DNA of 64,000 nucleotides from Lasiosphaeris hirsuta (taxonomy: Eukaryota > Ascomycota > Sordariomycetes > Sordariales > Lasiosphaeriaceae). The translations under genes were made by a program, and so were the position numbers. Location: NCBI GenBank assembly GCA_030549175.1, contig JAUKUA010000001.1, forward strand, positions 1,674,001 through 1,738,000, given 5' to 3'. Shown here one piece after another: positions 37,199 through 48,533 of this stretch. The first letter of the stretch is position 1. Every line of letters starts with the position of its first letter. Under the pieces are notes generated by a model. That model did not search any database, was not told where the DNA came from, and saw nothing but the letters and a program-made list of their open reading frames with translations.

Positions 37199-38706
37199 CT
37201 TGTTTCCCCTCGCCAAGTCCTTTGACTGCAGTGCTCCCCGTCATTGTGTTGCTGCTGCTGACGACGACTGAGGAGGAGCAGGAATCGCTGCCCGACCTCT
37301 CGTATGCACAGCCAAACGTGCCGTTCCAGACCCGTCGCTCGCGGAATGGGTACATTGAGGGTAACGGCGACCACCAAATGCCAGCAACGAGCTTAAAATC
37401 TTGCCAGGTCTAGGGTTGAAATGCGTGCGAGTTTCGTCTTACTAGCGCCAACGGAAACCGTCGTCGTGGCGGGTGTCGCTTGCCGTTGCGCTTGCTGTCG
37501 CTTCCGTCGACCGTTTAATCAGCCTCCAATGCATGCTTTTTCCCATTTCGAGACAAGAGCTGTCGGCAGCAGTCCCGAGTCCACCCCCTGCTGGTTGACC
37601 TGTCTCTTCCTTCACCATCACTTCCTCCGGTTGCTTCTTTTGCGTCACTTAATCCCTCAGCGGATTTCTTTTTCTTCTTGTCTTCACTTCCTCGACCCTG
37701 CTTGCTGGCGTCAATCCCGAACTGCGTTGGCGCGAGAACAGTCGCGTTGTCTGTTGGCGGACAATTCGACCCCTGGAGCTTCAACCCCATGTTATATTGG
37801 CGGTGGCTGGGGAAACCCGACTCGACTGACCCCCTCCCAACAAGTAGGCCAGTGATTGTGGCTTACTAGGTTCTTACGACTGAGAAAAAGCCGTTGCCTG
37901 CAAAAAAGAAAGCAGTGATCGTTCGATTGTTTGAACCCGTGGGGAACCCAGTCGTAGTCCAACGGACTTGTCGGGCTTTGATTGAAAGGACCAACGCAAC
38001 TTGGGGCGCCAGGGTGAGCCACATCGTGCCCGGCGCAAGATGCAAGCGCCTCTTTTCCTTGTCATATCTTTTTTCCCCCTCTCCTACCAAGCGGGATTGA
38101 GAGGCTGGCAATGATGATTGATGCCTTTTGACGCTGGCATGGCATCCTTTCGTTGTCTCGCAGCATAGATCAATAAAACGGACTGTATGCGTCGGGTAGG
38201 TATCTACATACATACATCCGTGTCTCGATGCTTCAGAGATACCCAACACCTCACAGTTCGCGGCTGGCTGGCTCGCCGAGAGGTGTGCCCTGACAAGAAG
38301 AAGGCGCCACATCCTCGAGCACAGCACAGATGCAGCCTCCCTAGACCCTGCTCTGAGGCAAGAAACCAGTCCTTGATCTAGAGATGCATCTCAGGTATCC
38401 TGTTCACTGGGCATATATGCATTTCATCCTGATTTTTTATCCGTACGATGAATTCAACACGACAAAATGCTCCAGGCATAAAAATAAAAAAAGATCGGCG
38501 CGGCCTCTCTGGGTCCAAAAACAATTTGGTTGCGCCCGCCCCCTACGGACGGACACGGCGCGCGGAAGCATCCTGGCCGGGCCCCGGTCAATGGATGTCA
38601 ATGTGGCCAGGGCAGCGGCCGGCCCAGTTGTCCGCGTGCACGCGCCTGCACACGCACACTGCGTTCGACTAGCTACGGTCAAAGGACAAGCAGCTCCGCG
38701 GTTTGG

Positions 38707-38718
38707 CCCCCCCCCCCC
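38707..38718. repeat. C12 homopolymer tract
   Basis: Twelve consecutive C followed by a pyrimidine-rich stretch. Confidence 0.85.
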
Positions 38719-40057
38719 TTCCTCCCCCTCGCAGATGGTGCAAGGCGGCAGATCTGCACAGGGCCTCGCTACCTCAGCCGGGGGTGTTTGACTTGACAAG
38801 AGAGGGGGGTTAAGGCAAGGGGGCATGTGGTTGTGAGACATTTCCGGTTCTGTGGCCTTGCAGCGGCCTTGCATATGTGCGCTTCCTTTTCATCAAGAGC
38901 CTTTTGCTTTTGAGTCAGTTTACGCCGTGGTATAGGAGAACCAGCAAATCAAACAAAGGGCGGGGAAACAGATCCAGGGGGCGGTCGGAGAGCGTGAGCG
39001 CGAAACATATCCAATCAGTTCCACCGAACCGACATCGCCGCCTCACCGGGGGTGTGCCCTACGGTAGAGGTGGTTGTCGTGGCATGTTGACGTGGATCGG
39101 CATATTGCCCTGGTGTTGGGTCAGTGTAACGTCAATCCAAGGGTAATAGAGAAGCAGGGTGATAGCAGCAGCTCGCTATGTCGTGAGCAACATGACCAAA
39201 TACTTGGAGTTGGACTGGCCAGTCTAGCATTTATGGCACCGCACCTGGTTACCCTGGGCAAAGGGCATGGGTAGGTAGGCAACTGCTTCCCCATGCTTGT
39301 ATGTACCCCTATCACCCCTTCAGGAAATACCTCATCAGCATCTGTTCCCCTCCACCTCACCAATCCTTCGCCAGCAATCTTTCAAGATATAATGCATTGT
39401 CCAGTATTTATACAGAATAATATCTCAACCGTGGCCGTCTGTTTTTGCCAAGAGGATGAATAAATGGCCATATTCTCAACGCCGTTAACCCAATTTCTCA
39501 TCGAAGAGAAAAGTAAATCAGAAAAGACGAGACAGCAAAAGCCATATGTTGTTGACCAAGGAGCCTGGCCCGTCCAAAGCACAACAAAACGCCCGTGTGT
39601 ATCATCTTTAGCAAGGCTAAGTCAGAAAACCAGCCACTCCCCCCCCCCTTTTCACCTATGCCTCCCTTCCCTCCCCGATCATAGACAACTCGTGGCACCT
39701 GGTTGTCTTCCGCAATGATGCCGGTCAACCCACAACAGGTATTATGTGTACGAGTTGTATTCGCCACATATCCCATCCCTACCCAATCCAACGCATCGCA
39801 TCTATCCATCCGTCACAAACATGACAGTCATATTCAGCCCCTCCCCTCCCCCCTCCCTTCGGCCCAGCCATCATCCATCATCTTATCCACAGCAACAAAA
39901 GAAAAGCCGAACGTGGCAAAGGCGAAATGTAGAGAATATGTAAATTCGGTGGTATCTCCAGACTCAGTGCACATGAACCCAGCAAAGGGTGTATTTGTGA
40001 CAACGGCGATGCAGAACAAAAAGAAAGTAATAAAAGGCAACCGCCATCAGAGAGTAA

Positions 40058-42432
40058 TCACACTCTCATGATAGGCTTCCGCCTAACCAAGAAGGGACTG
40101 GGCATCTCGTCCCTCTCGGGATCCCAGACAGCAGGTGGCTCTGATGCTAGTCCACCTCGATTGGCAGCAGTTGTGTGCTCGCGGAATGCTCGTGTCGGGC
40201 TGACGTTGGCTTCGCCGCTCAAGGGACGACCGCCTGCGCGCGCCTGCTGCAACTCAACAAGGGTGCGACCCCTGATATTAGTCTTGCCTGCCACCTTATT
40301 GAGGGCCGGAGGCTGAGATTGCGGCTCCGACTCCTTCTTGTTGGTGAAGGATGCCTTGCGAGTGAGGGTAGGAGGAGCAGAACTATCGCTGCCGCTGCCG
40401 CTGCTAGACTTGTTGGCATTGAGATTTGCTGCTGAGGGGATCCTGGTGAGACGACGGGTCGGGCTATCGCTTGGCTCACGGAGAGCGTTATTGCTGCCTA
40501 CTCTTCGGATACTCTGCAGGTCGGAGTTTGAAGGGTTTGGCTGAAGAGACCCAACTGTCTTGGCTTGCGGGGCAAAGGTTTGCTTGGACTGCAGGCGCGG
40601 AACTGGGGCGGATTTCTGCGCATGGAGCATCGGCCTTTGTTTTGTTGTGAAGGGATTTTTGGCTGATCGGATGTTCCGGGTTGGGGATGGCATATTCACC
40701 TCATCATCAGACTCGGAGTCGAACCCAAGGTCCGGATGGTCTCGCGGTGCTTCCCATTGAGCTTCCGTGCCTGCCATTTGGTTCGCAGCAAATATGTTGG
40801 AGGGGTTTGTGACAGGCGCCTTCGACCCGGCATTTCTCCGTGGCGAGAGCGAGAGCGAGGCGATCGTGATAGGGGATGGAGATCCCATCTCAATGTCCAT
40901 GGGGGTACCCGCAGGAGGCCCAACGAACATCGTCTGGGCGCGCACGAAAGGGGTGCGGGCACTCTTCTTGAGAACGTAGGCTGACGTATCCGGCGAGTCA
41001 ACAGAAACCTCAGTGATATCCGTTGCCGAAGAGAACTCGCCATCAGGACTCCCACAGCCTATGGAGGAGTGCGGATAGTCGGATTTAGACGACGACAGCT
41101 CCTGTGGTTCTCCTTCGCCGAATGCCACCGTCTTTCTTTGGCTCAGCTCCGCTTCGACGCGCGATTGGACCTCGGCCTCGAACTTGCGCTGCAGTGCTTC
41201 GATTTCGTGCCCAACTAAACGGTCAATCTCCAGCCGTGCCTTAACCTCCCATTCCCTCCTCAGCGAAGCATCAATCTCTTGTCGCATAGCCACCTTGTCA
41301 TTGTCCACTGACGTGAGCTTTTGGTCGAGCTCCCGGATACGCTTATTAAGAGCATCCTCCTTCAACCTGAGCATCTTGCTAAACTCAACAACCTCCTTCT
41401 CCTTCCGCATCAACCGCACCACCGGGAGATTTAGCAGGGACGCCGTGTCGGGACGGCGATCGGGGTTGACTCGGAGGCAGTCCTTAATAACGGCCATCAA
41501 CTCGGGAGAATAGATGGGCGGCAACGGCGCGATCTTGCCCTCCTTGATCTTCTGAACCAGCTGGAAGTGTGACTTGGCATTGAATGGGGGCTCCCGCGAG
41601 CACAGCTCGTAGATGATGCAGCCCAATGACCAAATGTCGGACTTGAGTGTGTATTTTTCGGCGGCGCAGATCTCTGGGGACATGTAGAAGGGTGTGCCGA
41701 CGTATGTAGAAGCAAAGTCGTGCGATTGTATCATCTTGGAAAGTCCAAAGTCGCCGAGCTTGACCGAGTTATCCTCACCGAGGAACACTGCAGCTGTTAG
41801 ATACCACCTGTCCAGTAATTGCTAGGGAAAATGTAATAAATAGCCTACCGTTTTCAGGCTTGAGATCGCGATGCAGAATGGTCATGCCTCCAGTCGGTGC
41901 CTTCGGCTTTGCAGCAGCGCCCAGTCCAAGCACTGTCTTACCAACCTCGGGGGGATCCACGCCATAGTGGCAGCGGTAAAGAGCGGTGACGAGTTGGGAG
42001 AATGTACTCCAAACAAACGACTCCTCGGCGTACTGGTTCTTCTGCGCAAGATCGCGGATGACTCGGCCCAAATCGCCATTGCCGCAGTATTCCATATAGA
42101 GGTGCAGGTCCTGGGTGGCCTTGAGGTGCTCGCGGTGATAGTAGCCGACGATGTTTGGGTGTCGCAGGGTGGACAGGATCTGGAACTCTGCGTGCAGCTG
42201 CTCGCGCTCTTTCTGTGACATCTTGAGATAGCTGATCTCTTTCCGGCAGAGAATCATGCCATCGACCTTCCGGCGCACCCTCCTGATGATGCCAAACGAC
42301 CCATGGCCTAGGGTTGGGGGAGTGGACGTTAGCAGCGGCCGGCAGAGATACTAGGGTATTAACGGCAATTGGGGTAGACACGGGTTGCATACCGATTTTT
42401 TCCAGCACGTCGTACTTGTCGCTTTCCGCCAT
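40058..42432 (-). CDS. nim-1: G2/M-specific serine/threonine kinase NIM-1 (NIMA orthologue)
   Basis: Mitotic-entry kinase of the NIMA/NEK family, acting in the nucleus and at the spindle pole. Exons are 42432-42393, 42307-41849 and 41787-40058 (introns 85 and 61 bp), 742 residues. The start MAESDKYDVLEKI matches the family; an ATG three codons further up (42441) is an alternative. The kinase domain runs from about 8 to 290, with glycine loop GHGSFG (14-19), the lysine in LCRKEI (K36), HRDLKPEN (159-166) joined exactly across the second intron to VFLGED, DFG (179-181) and MSPE. A coiled coil follows (about 295-385, LNKRIRELDQKLTSVDND and later), as in NIMA, where it serves oligomerisation. The C-terminal 350 residues are Ser/Pro/Thr-rich with many S/T-P sites, likely for phosphorylation and degradation. 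Divergent from the ankyrin-BTB gene across 605 bp. Confidence 0.95.
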
Positions 42433-43037
42433 TGTGGACATTGTCGTAAATCCCGACTGCCTCTCTTTGCCAAGTGTTGTCAATTTGGTATGTCGAGATC
42501 CATACGAGGGTGGTTGAAGAATTGTAGTTTTCCTGCTGGGTTAGTAGTCGTGGTGGTTGCTGTGATGGTTGCTCTCGGTGAGTGCAAGGTCTCAGGTCAA
42601 GCATTTGCATTGCCCCCAAGTGCACGCAGACAGAATCAACAAGACGGCCGCTGCCTAGGCAACGCTTGGCACGCACATATGCAGGGGTGCGGGGCCAAAC
42701 ACCTAAGCGGCACGCTATTGGCCAACGGCGAACCTAGCAAGCGACTTTGACCGCCGCCTGGCAAGCAAGTCTAAATTGGGGCTTATCGATAAGACGATAT
42801 GGATATTATCGATAAGGTCTTATCAGCTGGCATCGAGTCAAACAGCCAACGACATCACCACCCAAATGCCGCCACTCTGGCTCGTGCTTCGTGGGCCTGG
42901 ATCGTTGCCCGTCCTCCGCTCACATCCATTGAAAAAGACCAATTTTCCAGTTAGACTTGAAGATAGACACTCGATACCTGCTACCTTTCCTTGATTTCTG
43001 TCTTGTTTCCTTTGCGCATTAGACAAGAGAGGGCAGA
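42433..43037. promoter_or_regulatory. Bidirectional promoter NIM-1 / ankyrin-BTB
   Basis: A 605-bp spacer between divergent start codons. It carries a compact cluster of TATCGATA and GATA elements (42782-42826, separate entry) and a CCAAT box on the minus strand at 42717-42721. Confidence 0.6.
42782..42826. promoter_or_regulatory. GATA-factor / TATCGATA element cluster
   Basis: CTTATCGATAAG (42782-42793) is a perfect 12-bp palindrome. The core TTATCGATAA recurs at 42806-42815, and CTTATCAG (a CTGATAAG site on minus) follows at 42819-42826. Each palindrome holds two overlapping GATA sites in opposite orientation. Fungal GATA factors bind HGATAR, which these match. The core also equals the DREF element of animal cell-cycle genes, though no fungal equivalent is known to me. 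Confidence 0.55.
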
Positions 43038-45108
43038 ATGGTGCTCCGCAAGTTTGAACTCGAGACCAAGCTAAAAGATGACCACCAGCTTATCAGCAGC
43101 GGTGTCTTACGGAATGAGCATCCGTTGGATATTTCCCCGGACTTCCTTGATTTCCTCCAGGCCTGTCGTCGAGGCGACCTGAAGCGATGTCAAGAGTTGA
43201 TATCAGCTGGTGTCAACATCAATGGCAAAGATCAGTTCGACTACACTCCCCTCATTGTGGTGAGTGCCACGGTTTTATGCTTGTTGCTTGTGGTAAAATG
43301 TCAATACCAAAAAGCACTGACTTGAATAAGGCCAGTTTATGCGGCCACTATGAACTGGCTCAGTTGCTTTTGGAATCAGGTATTTCCAACATCAATAGCT
43401 TCAACTACGTGTTGCACATGCAGCTGATCGCTCCCCAGGCGCTCTTGCGGATCCCGACTCCTTCGAACGAGAGCGAGCTGTTTATAACGCCCTCAACAAC
43501 AAGATCCGGAATCTTCTCTTATCATACGACTACTCCAAAGCTGCAGATCCTCTACAGCCCTGGTCATCTCATATAACCTCACTGCTAGTGCGCGATACTC
43601 CAAAGACGTCGGACATCACCCTTTCATCAGCCGCCGAGTCTTTTCACCTTCATAAATTCATCCTCTCAGCAAGGTCACCCTACTTTAGGAGAAAATTTGT
43701 GGATGCCCCTGAGACCGCAACATGGAAACTGCCTCATACCATTCCCGTCGAATCTTTCCGCGTTGTCCTTCGATATCTCTATCTTGGTGATCTTCCAAGA
43801 GACTTCGTCGGTCCGGGGAGCACCGTATCGGAAGAGGACGTTTTCAAGGGTATCGACAAGTTGTGCAAGCATCTCGAGATCGAGAAGCTGTGGGAGGCTG
43901 TTCTGCTGAATGACCGCCGTCTGGCGCGCCAACGCCACCAGGACGAGGTTCAGCGTGCACAGTCACAAGTCGAGGCTTTCTTCCAAGACACAGTTCTCAA
44001 GCATAAAATCGCCGTTGATACCCACAAGGCTGGTGACATCAAATGGCTACATGAAAATTCCATATTCGCAAACTGCTTGCTCCGTGCCGACGAGCCCGGT
44101 TTTGACGAGGAAGAAGCCGATCAGGTGCTTACCCTCAATGGAATCCCCATCGGACCAGGCGAATCAGACTCAACACATAAGCAAAACGAGGCAAGGAAGC
44201 ACCGGCGATCTGTCCTCTACCCAGTTCACAAAGCATTTCTTATCCGCAGCCCCTACTTCGAAACCATGTTCTCGAGTGAGTTCAAAGAGGCCAAGGACAC
44301 GGAGCATCTCCACATAATCAAGATGGACGTCGGCACCCCGGAGGTCCTCGAGGTCATCCTTCGGTTCCTCTACACCGAAAAGGCTGACTGCCCCCTAGAA
44401 TTCGCCCTTGACCTTTTATATGCCTCAGACATGCTACTGCTCGACAAGCTCAAGACCAAGGCTGCCGTTATCATAAGCACCCTTGGTAGCGGAACCACCA
44501 ACGCTCTGGTGGATCGAACACATCACCACACCGGTGGAGGTGAAAATGGCGCAGAGCAGGGAAATATTGAACCCAAGGTCGAGGTTGAGCCGATCAACGT
44601 GTACGATGTCATTCATGCTGCTTGGGACCTCAAGGTGCAGCGACTTGAGGAATTCGCAGCTCGATATCTGGCTAGCCGACTAGAGGATTACGTTGACGAG
44701 GAAGAGTTTGCCGAGCTCATTCAAGAGAGCGCGTCGAGGCTTAAGGAGCGGCAGGAGACCGACACCATTGAGCTCCTCGACGACATTCGATATTATCTTT
44801 CTGAGCGATTCAGGCTCAGGTTCGAAGGTGACGGGCTCGAGGAAATGCTGGACGAGGAAGGAGAGATCAACGCGGAGGCAGTCGAGGGCCTTGCTGCCGC
44901 TGGGGAGACTGCGGCAGGAGGGAATGGCGAGACCCAAAGTGAAAAGCTGCCGACGAATACAGGCAGCCAAGGGGAGGCAGCCAACGAAGGTGTTCTCACC
45001 CTGGATGGAGAACTCGTTGATGACGAATTCACTTCAGACGCGATTAATCATCAAATTTTGTTGGGGAAGATCGATCAGATGTTGGATCGCCTCAGACTGG
45101 ATGCGTAA
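43038..45108 (+). CDS. Ankyrin-repeat and double BTB/POZ protein (Btb3/ABTB1-like)
   Basis: Probable Cullin-3 substrate adaptor. Exons are 43038-43259, 43331-43379 (only 49 nt) and 43439-45108, with introns of 71 and 59 bp; 646 residues. Ankyrin repeats cover about residues 30-100 (DFLQACRRGDLKRCQELI, then TPLIVASLCGHYELAQLLLESGA formed by the exon joins; this is a typical repeat). The first BTB domain lies at about 140-230 (SDITLSS, FHLHKFILSARSPYF) and the second at about 345-430 (VLYPVHKAFLIRSPYF, ETMFSSEFKEA). A helical BACK-like region and an acidic tail follow. The order ankyrin-BTB-BTB matches fission yeast Btb3 and animal ABTB1. It shares a promoter with NIM-1; a functional link is only a guess. 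Confidence 0.88.
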
Positions 45109-45841
45109 GGACAGCAGGGAGATGTGGATGTGGTTGGGGGTCACATATGCGTGGGCAAATACCACCCCGGGAGATGGGACGGAATTGTCAACGGCCATAT
45201 TTGCTGCCAATTCCACGGCCAAGTTCCAACGCCCCTACTGGTTAGCCTCCCCATGGCTGAGGGGTAGGGGCGGGGGCGTTCTACACCTCATTCCCCATCA
45301 AGAACTGCGCTACACAAGTGATCGTGGCGCTATGCGTCCGATTCTCAGTGGTGCTGTGTGTTCTTAAATTGTGAAATGATGAGTTGTGACTGTCCGAAGT
45401 AAAAACCTTCGTGTTTTTCGTAGCCGATCACCTCCCTCACCTAAAATGAGGGAGTCGATCGGTGAGCTTTTTCGCTCGAGGTTTTTTTTCTCCTCCTCTG
45501 TGCTGGTTTCCACATTTATATTGGAGGCAAGGCCTTTCTTTTCGGTGTTTTTCTAGTGTTCCATCGCACATGTCTGTCTCCCTTATTGTTCAATTCTAGG
45601 CTTTCCTCTTTTCTATTTAGTGATGGATTCTGTATCATGTAGCGAATCGTATAAGTAAAGTGGTCTATCATTTCGTCCCTAGAATCCCAAAGATAATTCC
45701 GTCATGACTAGAAAACCAGAACCATTTGGGCCCGCATTCAAAGAATTACACGCAACCAAAATTCCCACCTAGCTAATGAAAATCGCCCTGTCCCAGAAAA
45801 TAAAAGTCACTCGGAACTGAAAATCCCCTCAGCGACACACA
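45109..45841. other. Intergenic between convergent ankyrin-BTB and lactone oxidase genes
   Basis: 3' flanks of two convergent genes. It holds the hairpin at 45424-45462 (separate entry) and T-rich stretches. No gene seen. Confidence 0.6.
45424..45462. terminator. Strong hairpin in shared 3' region
   Basis: CCGATC (45424-45429) and CTCCCTCA (45432-45439) pair with TGAGGGAG (45447-45454) and GATCGG (45457-45462). This gives 14 paired bases with one 2x2 internal loop and a 7-nt apical loop. A T-run follows on the plus side (TTTTTTTT at about 45482-45489). It lies 316 bp past the BTB stop. Calling it a terminator or 3' untranslated element is inference; Pol II genes do not need such a hairpin. 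Confidence 0.45.
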
Positions 45842-47470
45842 TCACTCGACCGCCAACTTTCCAGTGACTCGAATGCCACCGCCGACGGCCGGCTCACTCT
45901 CGAAATCTCCTTCTTCCAAAGCAAGCCTCCCGTTGCCATCGTCACTTAGCAAATACCTCCGGTGCCACGGCCCGACAAACATGCCCTCGGGGTCCGCCCC
46001 GTCCCTGACCTTGCGCCACTGCGCAAAGTCGTCGCCATACCACTCCGCGAACTCAGGCTGCGTCACGGAAAAGGTCTTGGCCCAGTGGGGCTTGCCCCCG
46101 AGGTCGCGCATCAGCCACTCGAAGCCCTGGTTATAGCGCTCCGTCGCGCCGTGCGGCGGGTCCTTGTGATACGGCCTGTACATGAGGGCGTTGAGATACA
46201 GCGATGGGCCGTCGGCCGCCGTGGGGTCTAGCCACGGCCTGGTCCCGGTGTCGGCGCTCGTCCTCACCGTGGTGTCGCTAACGCGCACCTCGACGGGGCT
46301 GTGCACCCACAGGCCCTGGGCGCTGTAGGGGATCTTGTGGTCGACGTACCCGGGGTCGCCGGGCTGGAGGTTCTGCAGCCACGCGCCGAGGCGGCGCAGG
46401 GCTTCGGGGCCCTTGTGCAGCGGGATCGCCCACTCGTTGACGAACTGGCTGTACAGGCAGTTCATCAGGAACGCCTTGCGGCTGGGCTGCACGGCGGCGA
46501 TCTTGGTTTTCTCCCCGTTCCCGAAGCCGTACTGCATCCCGAAGACGAACCACTCGATCCAGGGCGTGATGCGCGGCAACCAGCGCGCCAGAGCGAGCAA
46601 ATTGTGGTAAACTACGTAGCCCAGCCAGCTGTCGTAGTAGCTCGTCGGCGGGTCGCGGTGCTTCACGGTACCCGACGCTAGCTGTGCTTGCGTTACAACG
46701 TTGGCCTTCCAGACGACGGTGCGGCGCATGTAGGGGAACCACCACACGCGCACAAAGTCGGCCTGCTTCCAGAGGGTGTTGCCGGCCTCCCACTGGTCGA
46801 AGACGCGCGTATCGGCATCGATGGCCTGGTCCCAGGCCAGGGAAAAGGCCGGGACGGCCTTGAAGGTGGCCTCGACGACGATGCCCAGGGCGCCGAGGGA
46901 GAGCAGGGCGGCACGGAATAGGTCCGGGTTGGAGCTAGGCGAGCAGGCATGAGTGCGGCCGTCGGCGAGGGTTACCTTGAGGGCGGTGATGCTCTCGCTC
47001 ACTAGGCCGTGGAACAGACTGCTGCCGTGGGTGCCGGTGCTAATGGCTCCGGCGATACTCTGCTCGTTGATGCTGCCAAGGCTGGGCATGGCGAGGCCGA
47101 CGCGGTCAAGGGCCTCGCTGAGGTCGAAGAGGCGGATGCCGGCCTGCAGGACGCACACGCCCGTATCCGGGTCGATGGAGAGGATTTTGTTGAAGTTGTC
47201 CAGGTTGACAAGCCAGGCGGAGGTGCAGGTTAAATCCGAGGGCGAGTGGCCGGAGCCTGTGGTGGTGATGCGGCGGCGGCATTTCCGGGCGAGGTTGATG
47301 ATCTTCTCGATCTCGGCCTGCGATTGCGGTTGGATAAAGAGCTCAGGTACGCTGCTGTATGTGCGCGCCCAGGTGCGGTGCGTGTATGATGTCGCGGCGC
47401 GAAACGGGATCCCGTCGTCGACTTCAATCTGCTCCCGGACGTGGGCCGGGAGGGATTTCAGGTCGGCCAT
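45842..47470 (-). CDS. ALO1: D-arabinono-1,4-lactone oxidase
   Basis: A mitochondrial FAD enzyme that oxidises D-arabinono-1,4-lactone, the last step of D-erythroascorbate synthesis. It is a single exon of 542 residues; the start is the ATG at 47470 (MADLKSLPAHV). The FAD-binding PCMH domain has GSGHSPSDL with the covalent-FAD His (H75) and the SINEQSIAGAISTGTHGSS region. The C-terminal ALO domain has YLNALMYRPYHKDPP and the diagnostic HWAK (H462) in GGKPHWAKTF. Length and motifs fit yeast Alo1 (526 residues). No clear membrane segment was placed, although WLGYVVYHNLLALARWL is a hydrophobic stretch in the position where related enzymes contact the membrane. Intronless, unlike most of its neighbours, and GC-rich. 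Divergent from REC8. Confidence 0.93.
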   Translation of the reverse strand: MADLKSLPAHVREQIEVDDGIPFRAATSYTHRTWARTYSSVPELFIQPQSQAEIEKIINLARKCRRRITTTGSGHSPSDLTCTSAWLVNLDNFNKILSIDPDTGVCVLQAGIRLFDLSEALDRVGLAMPSLGSINEQSIAGAISTGTHGSSLFHGLVSESITALKVTLADGRTHACSPSSNPDLFRAALLSLGALGIVVEATFKAVPAFSLAWDQAIDADTRVFDQWEAGNTLWKQADFVRVWWFPYMRRTVVWKANVVTQAQLASGTVKHRDPPTSYYDSWLGYVVYHNLLALARWLPRITPWIEWFVFGMQYGFGNGEKTKIAAVQPSRKAFLMNCLYSQFVNEWAIPLHKGPEALRRLGAWLQNLQPGDPGYVDHKIPYSAQGLWVHSPVEVRVSDTTVRTSADTGTRPWLDPTAADGPSLYLNALMYRPYHKDPPHGATERYNQGFEWLMRDLGGKPHWAKTFSVTQPEFAEWYGDDFAQWRKVRDGADPEGMFVGPWHRRYLLSDDGNGRLALEEGDFESEPAVGGGIRVTGKLAVE

Positions 47471-48533
47471 TGTACCTATCGATCCTTTGTCGCAGCTGGC
47501 AGGTGGAAGTTGTCCAAGTCGGCCGGCAAAACGCCCAAGGCGCCATCAGGGGGCTAAGTCGTTGCGACTGTGGGGATGTCGATTATCAGATGCGGGGCAG
47601 GCTTGGCGATCTAATCACAGATCGTGGCGCCGGCGTGGTGATTCGGTGTAAGGTCAACCATTTGATTGGTGGGATTCTCTGATCCCCTGAGGGTTCATCA
47701 ACTACATCTTGAAGCAAAGATATTAGTGTGTTAAAATATCCGGTAATTGAACAAGCCTCGAGATAGTCACCACCTCAGAGGCTCCCTGCTTGAAGGTTGG
47801 TTGATGAAGACAGGCACTCATTGTTTGGCGTGCAGATTGAGAATTGGACAATAAGGTAGGCAGCTCAAACAATAAGACAATAGTAAGGTTGGTTGAGCTT
47901 AACAATAGTAGTTTCAAAAGGCCAACGGGTGAATTTCTTGGTGTTCTAGCAATGCTCATCCTAGCCACCTCGGGTAAAGCCTTTTTAAAGTCGACTGACC
48001 ACAAGTTACCCCTGGATCAGCTAGCTACCAAGACCTCAAACGGTAGAGAAGACTGGGATAGCCTAACTGCAAAGCTGGGGACCTAGTTTCGGTTTCGAGT
48101 TCGGGGGCGCTCCTTAGGGGGCCCAAGGAATCCACGTCAAGGGGTGTGCCTTCCATCTTGGTCAACTCCCCGCGTCCACTCATCCGATCTTATTTTGCTA
48201 CTTTCAAAGCACAGCTGCCACCGGACGCTCTGCACAACCTTTCACCCTTCTTGTTCTTCACCAGCAGCCGTTCCATTCTTAGGCTGGCCGCCCCGCGGAA
48301 CACGCCGGAGTCATCGACACATCCACAACACGTCCAGAACACGTACATACACGGGTCGCCACGTTGGCGCTACCTTTTTATCTCTCTGTTATCTTTCTCT
48401 CATTTCCTCCCACTCCCCCCTCATGGGCGTACACATCCGCAATCGCGATCGCGGCTAATGGGCTCTTGCACATAACCACACACACGGGATATTGATATCA
48501 TATCATCTTCCAAGTGTGTTGTTCTGGAGCAGC
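47471..48533. promoter_or_regulatory. Bidirectional promoter ALO1 / REC8
   Basis: A 1.06-kb spacer between divergent start codons. A pyrimidine-rich tract (about 48370-48420) precedes the REC8 start, as is usual for fungal promoters. No gene seen. Confidence 0.5.

Larger units (their letters stand above)
27381..40057. other. 12.7-kb stretch without recognisable genes, upstream of the C2H2 factor
   Basis: No protein-coding gene, tRNA or 5S RNA could be supported on either strand. The longest frames (plus 31518-32078, 186 codons; minus 29307-29939, 210 codons) lack any family resemblance. It contains an (AAAAT)4 repeat (31281-31300), a G16 tract (37183-37198), a C12 tract (38707-38718) and a C10 tract (39639-39648). 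A pyrimidine-rich stretch at about 37560-37720 resembles the tracts found upstream of fungal transcription starts, but no coding region follows it. The left part is the promoter of the C2H2 gene and the right end the 3' flank of NIM-1. Long regulatory DNA or non-coding transcripts are possible. Confidence 0.5.

Noticed and set aside
46278..46793. 171-codon minus-strand frame inside the lactone oxidase gene
   Set aside because: Arg/Pro-rich shadow of a GC-rich coding region.
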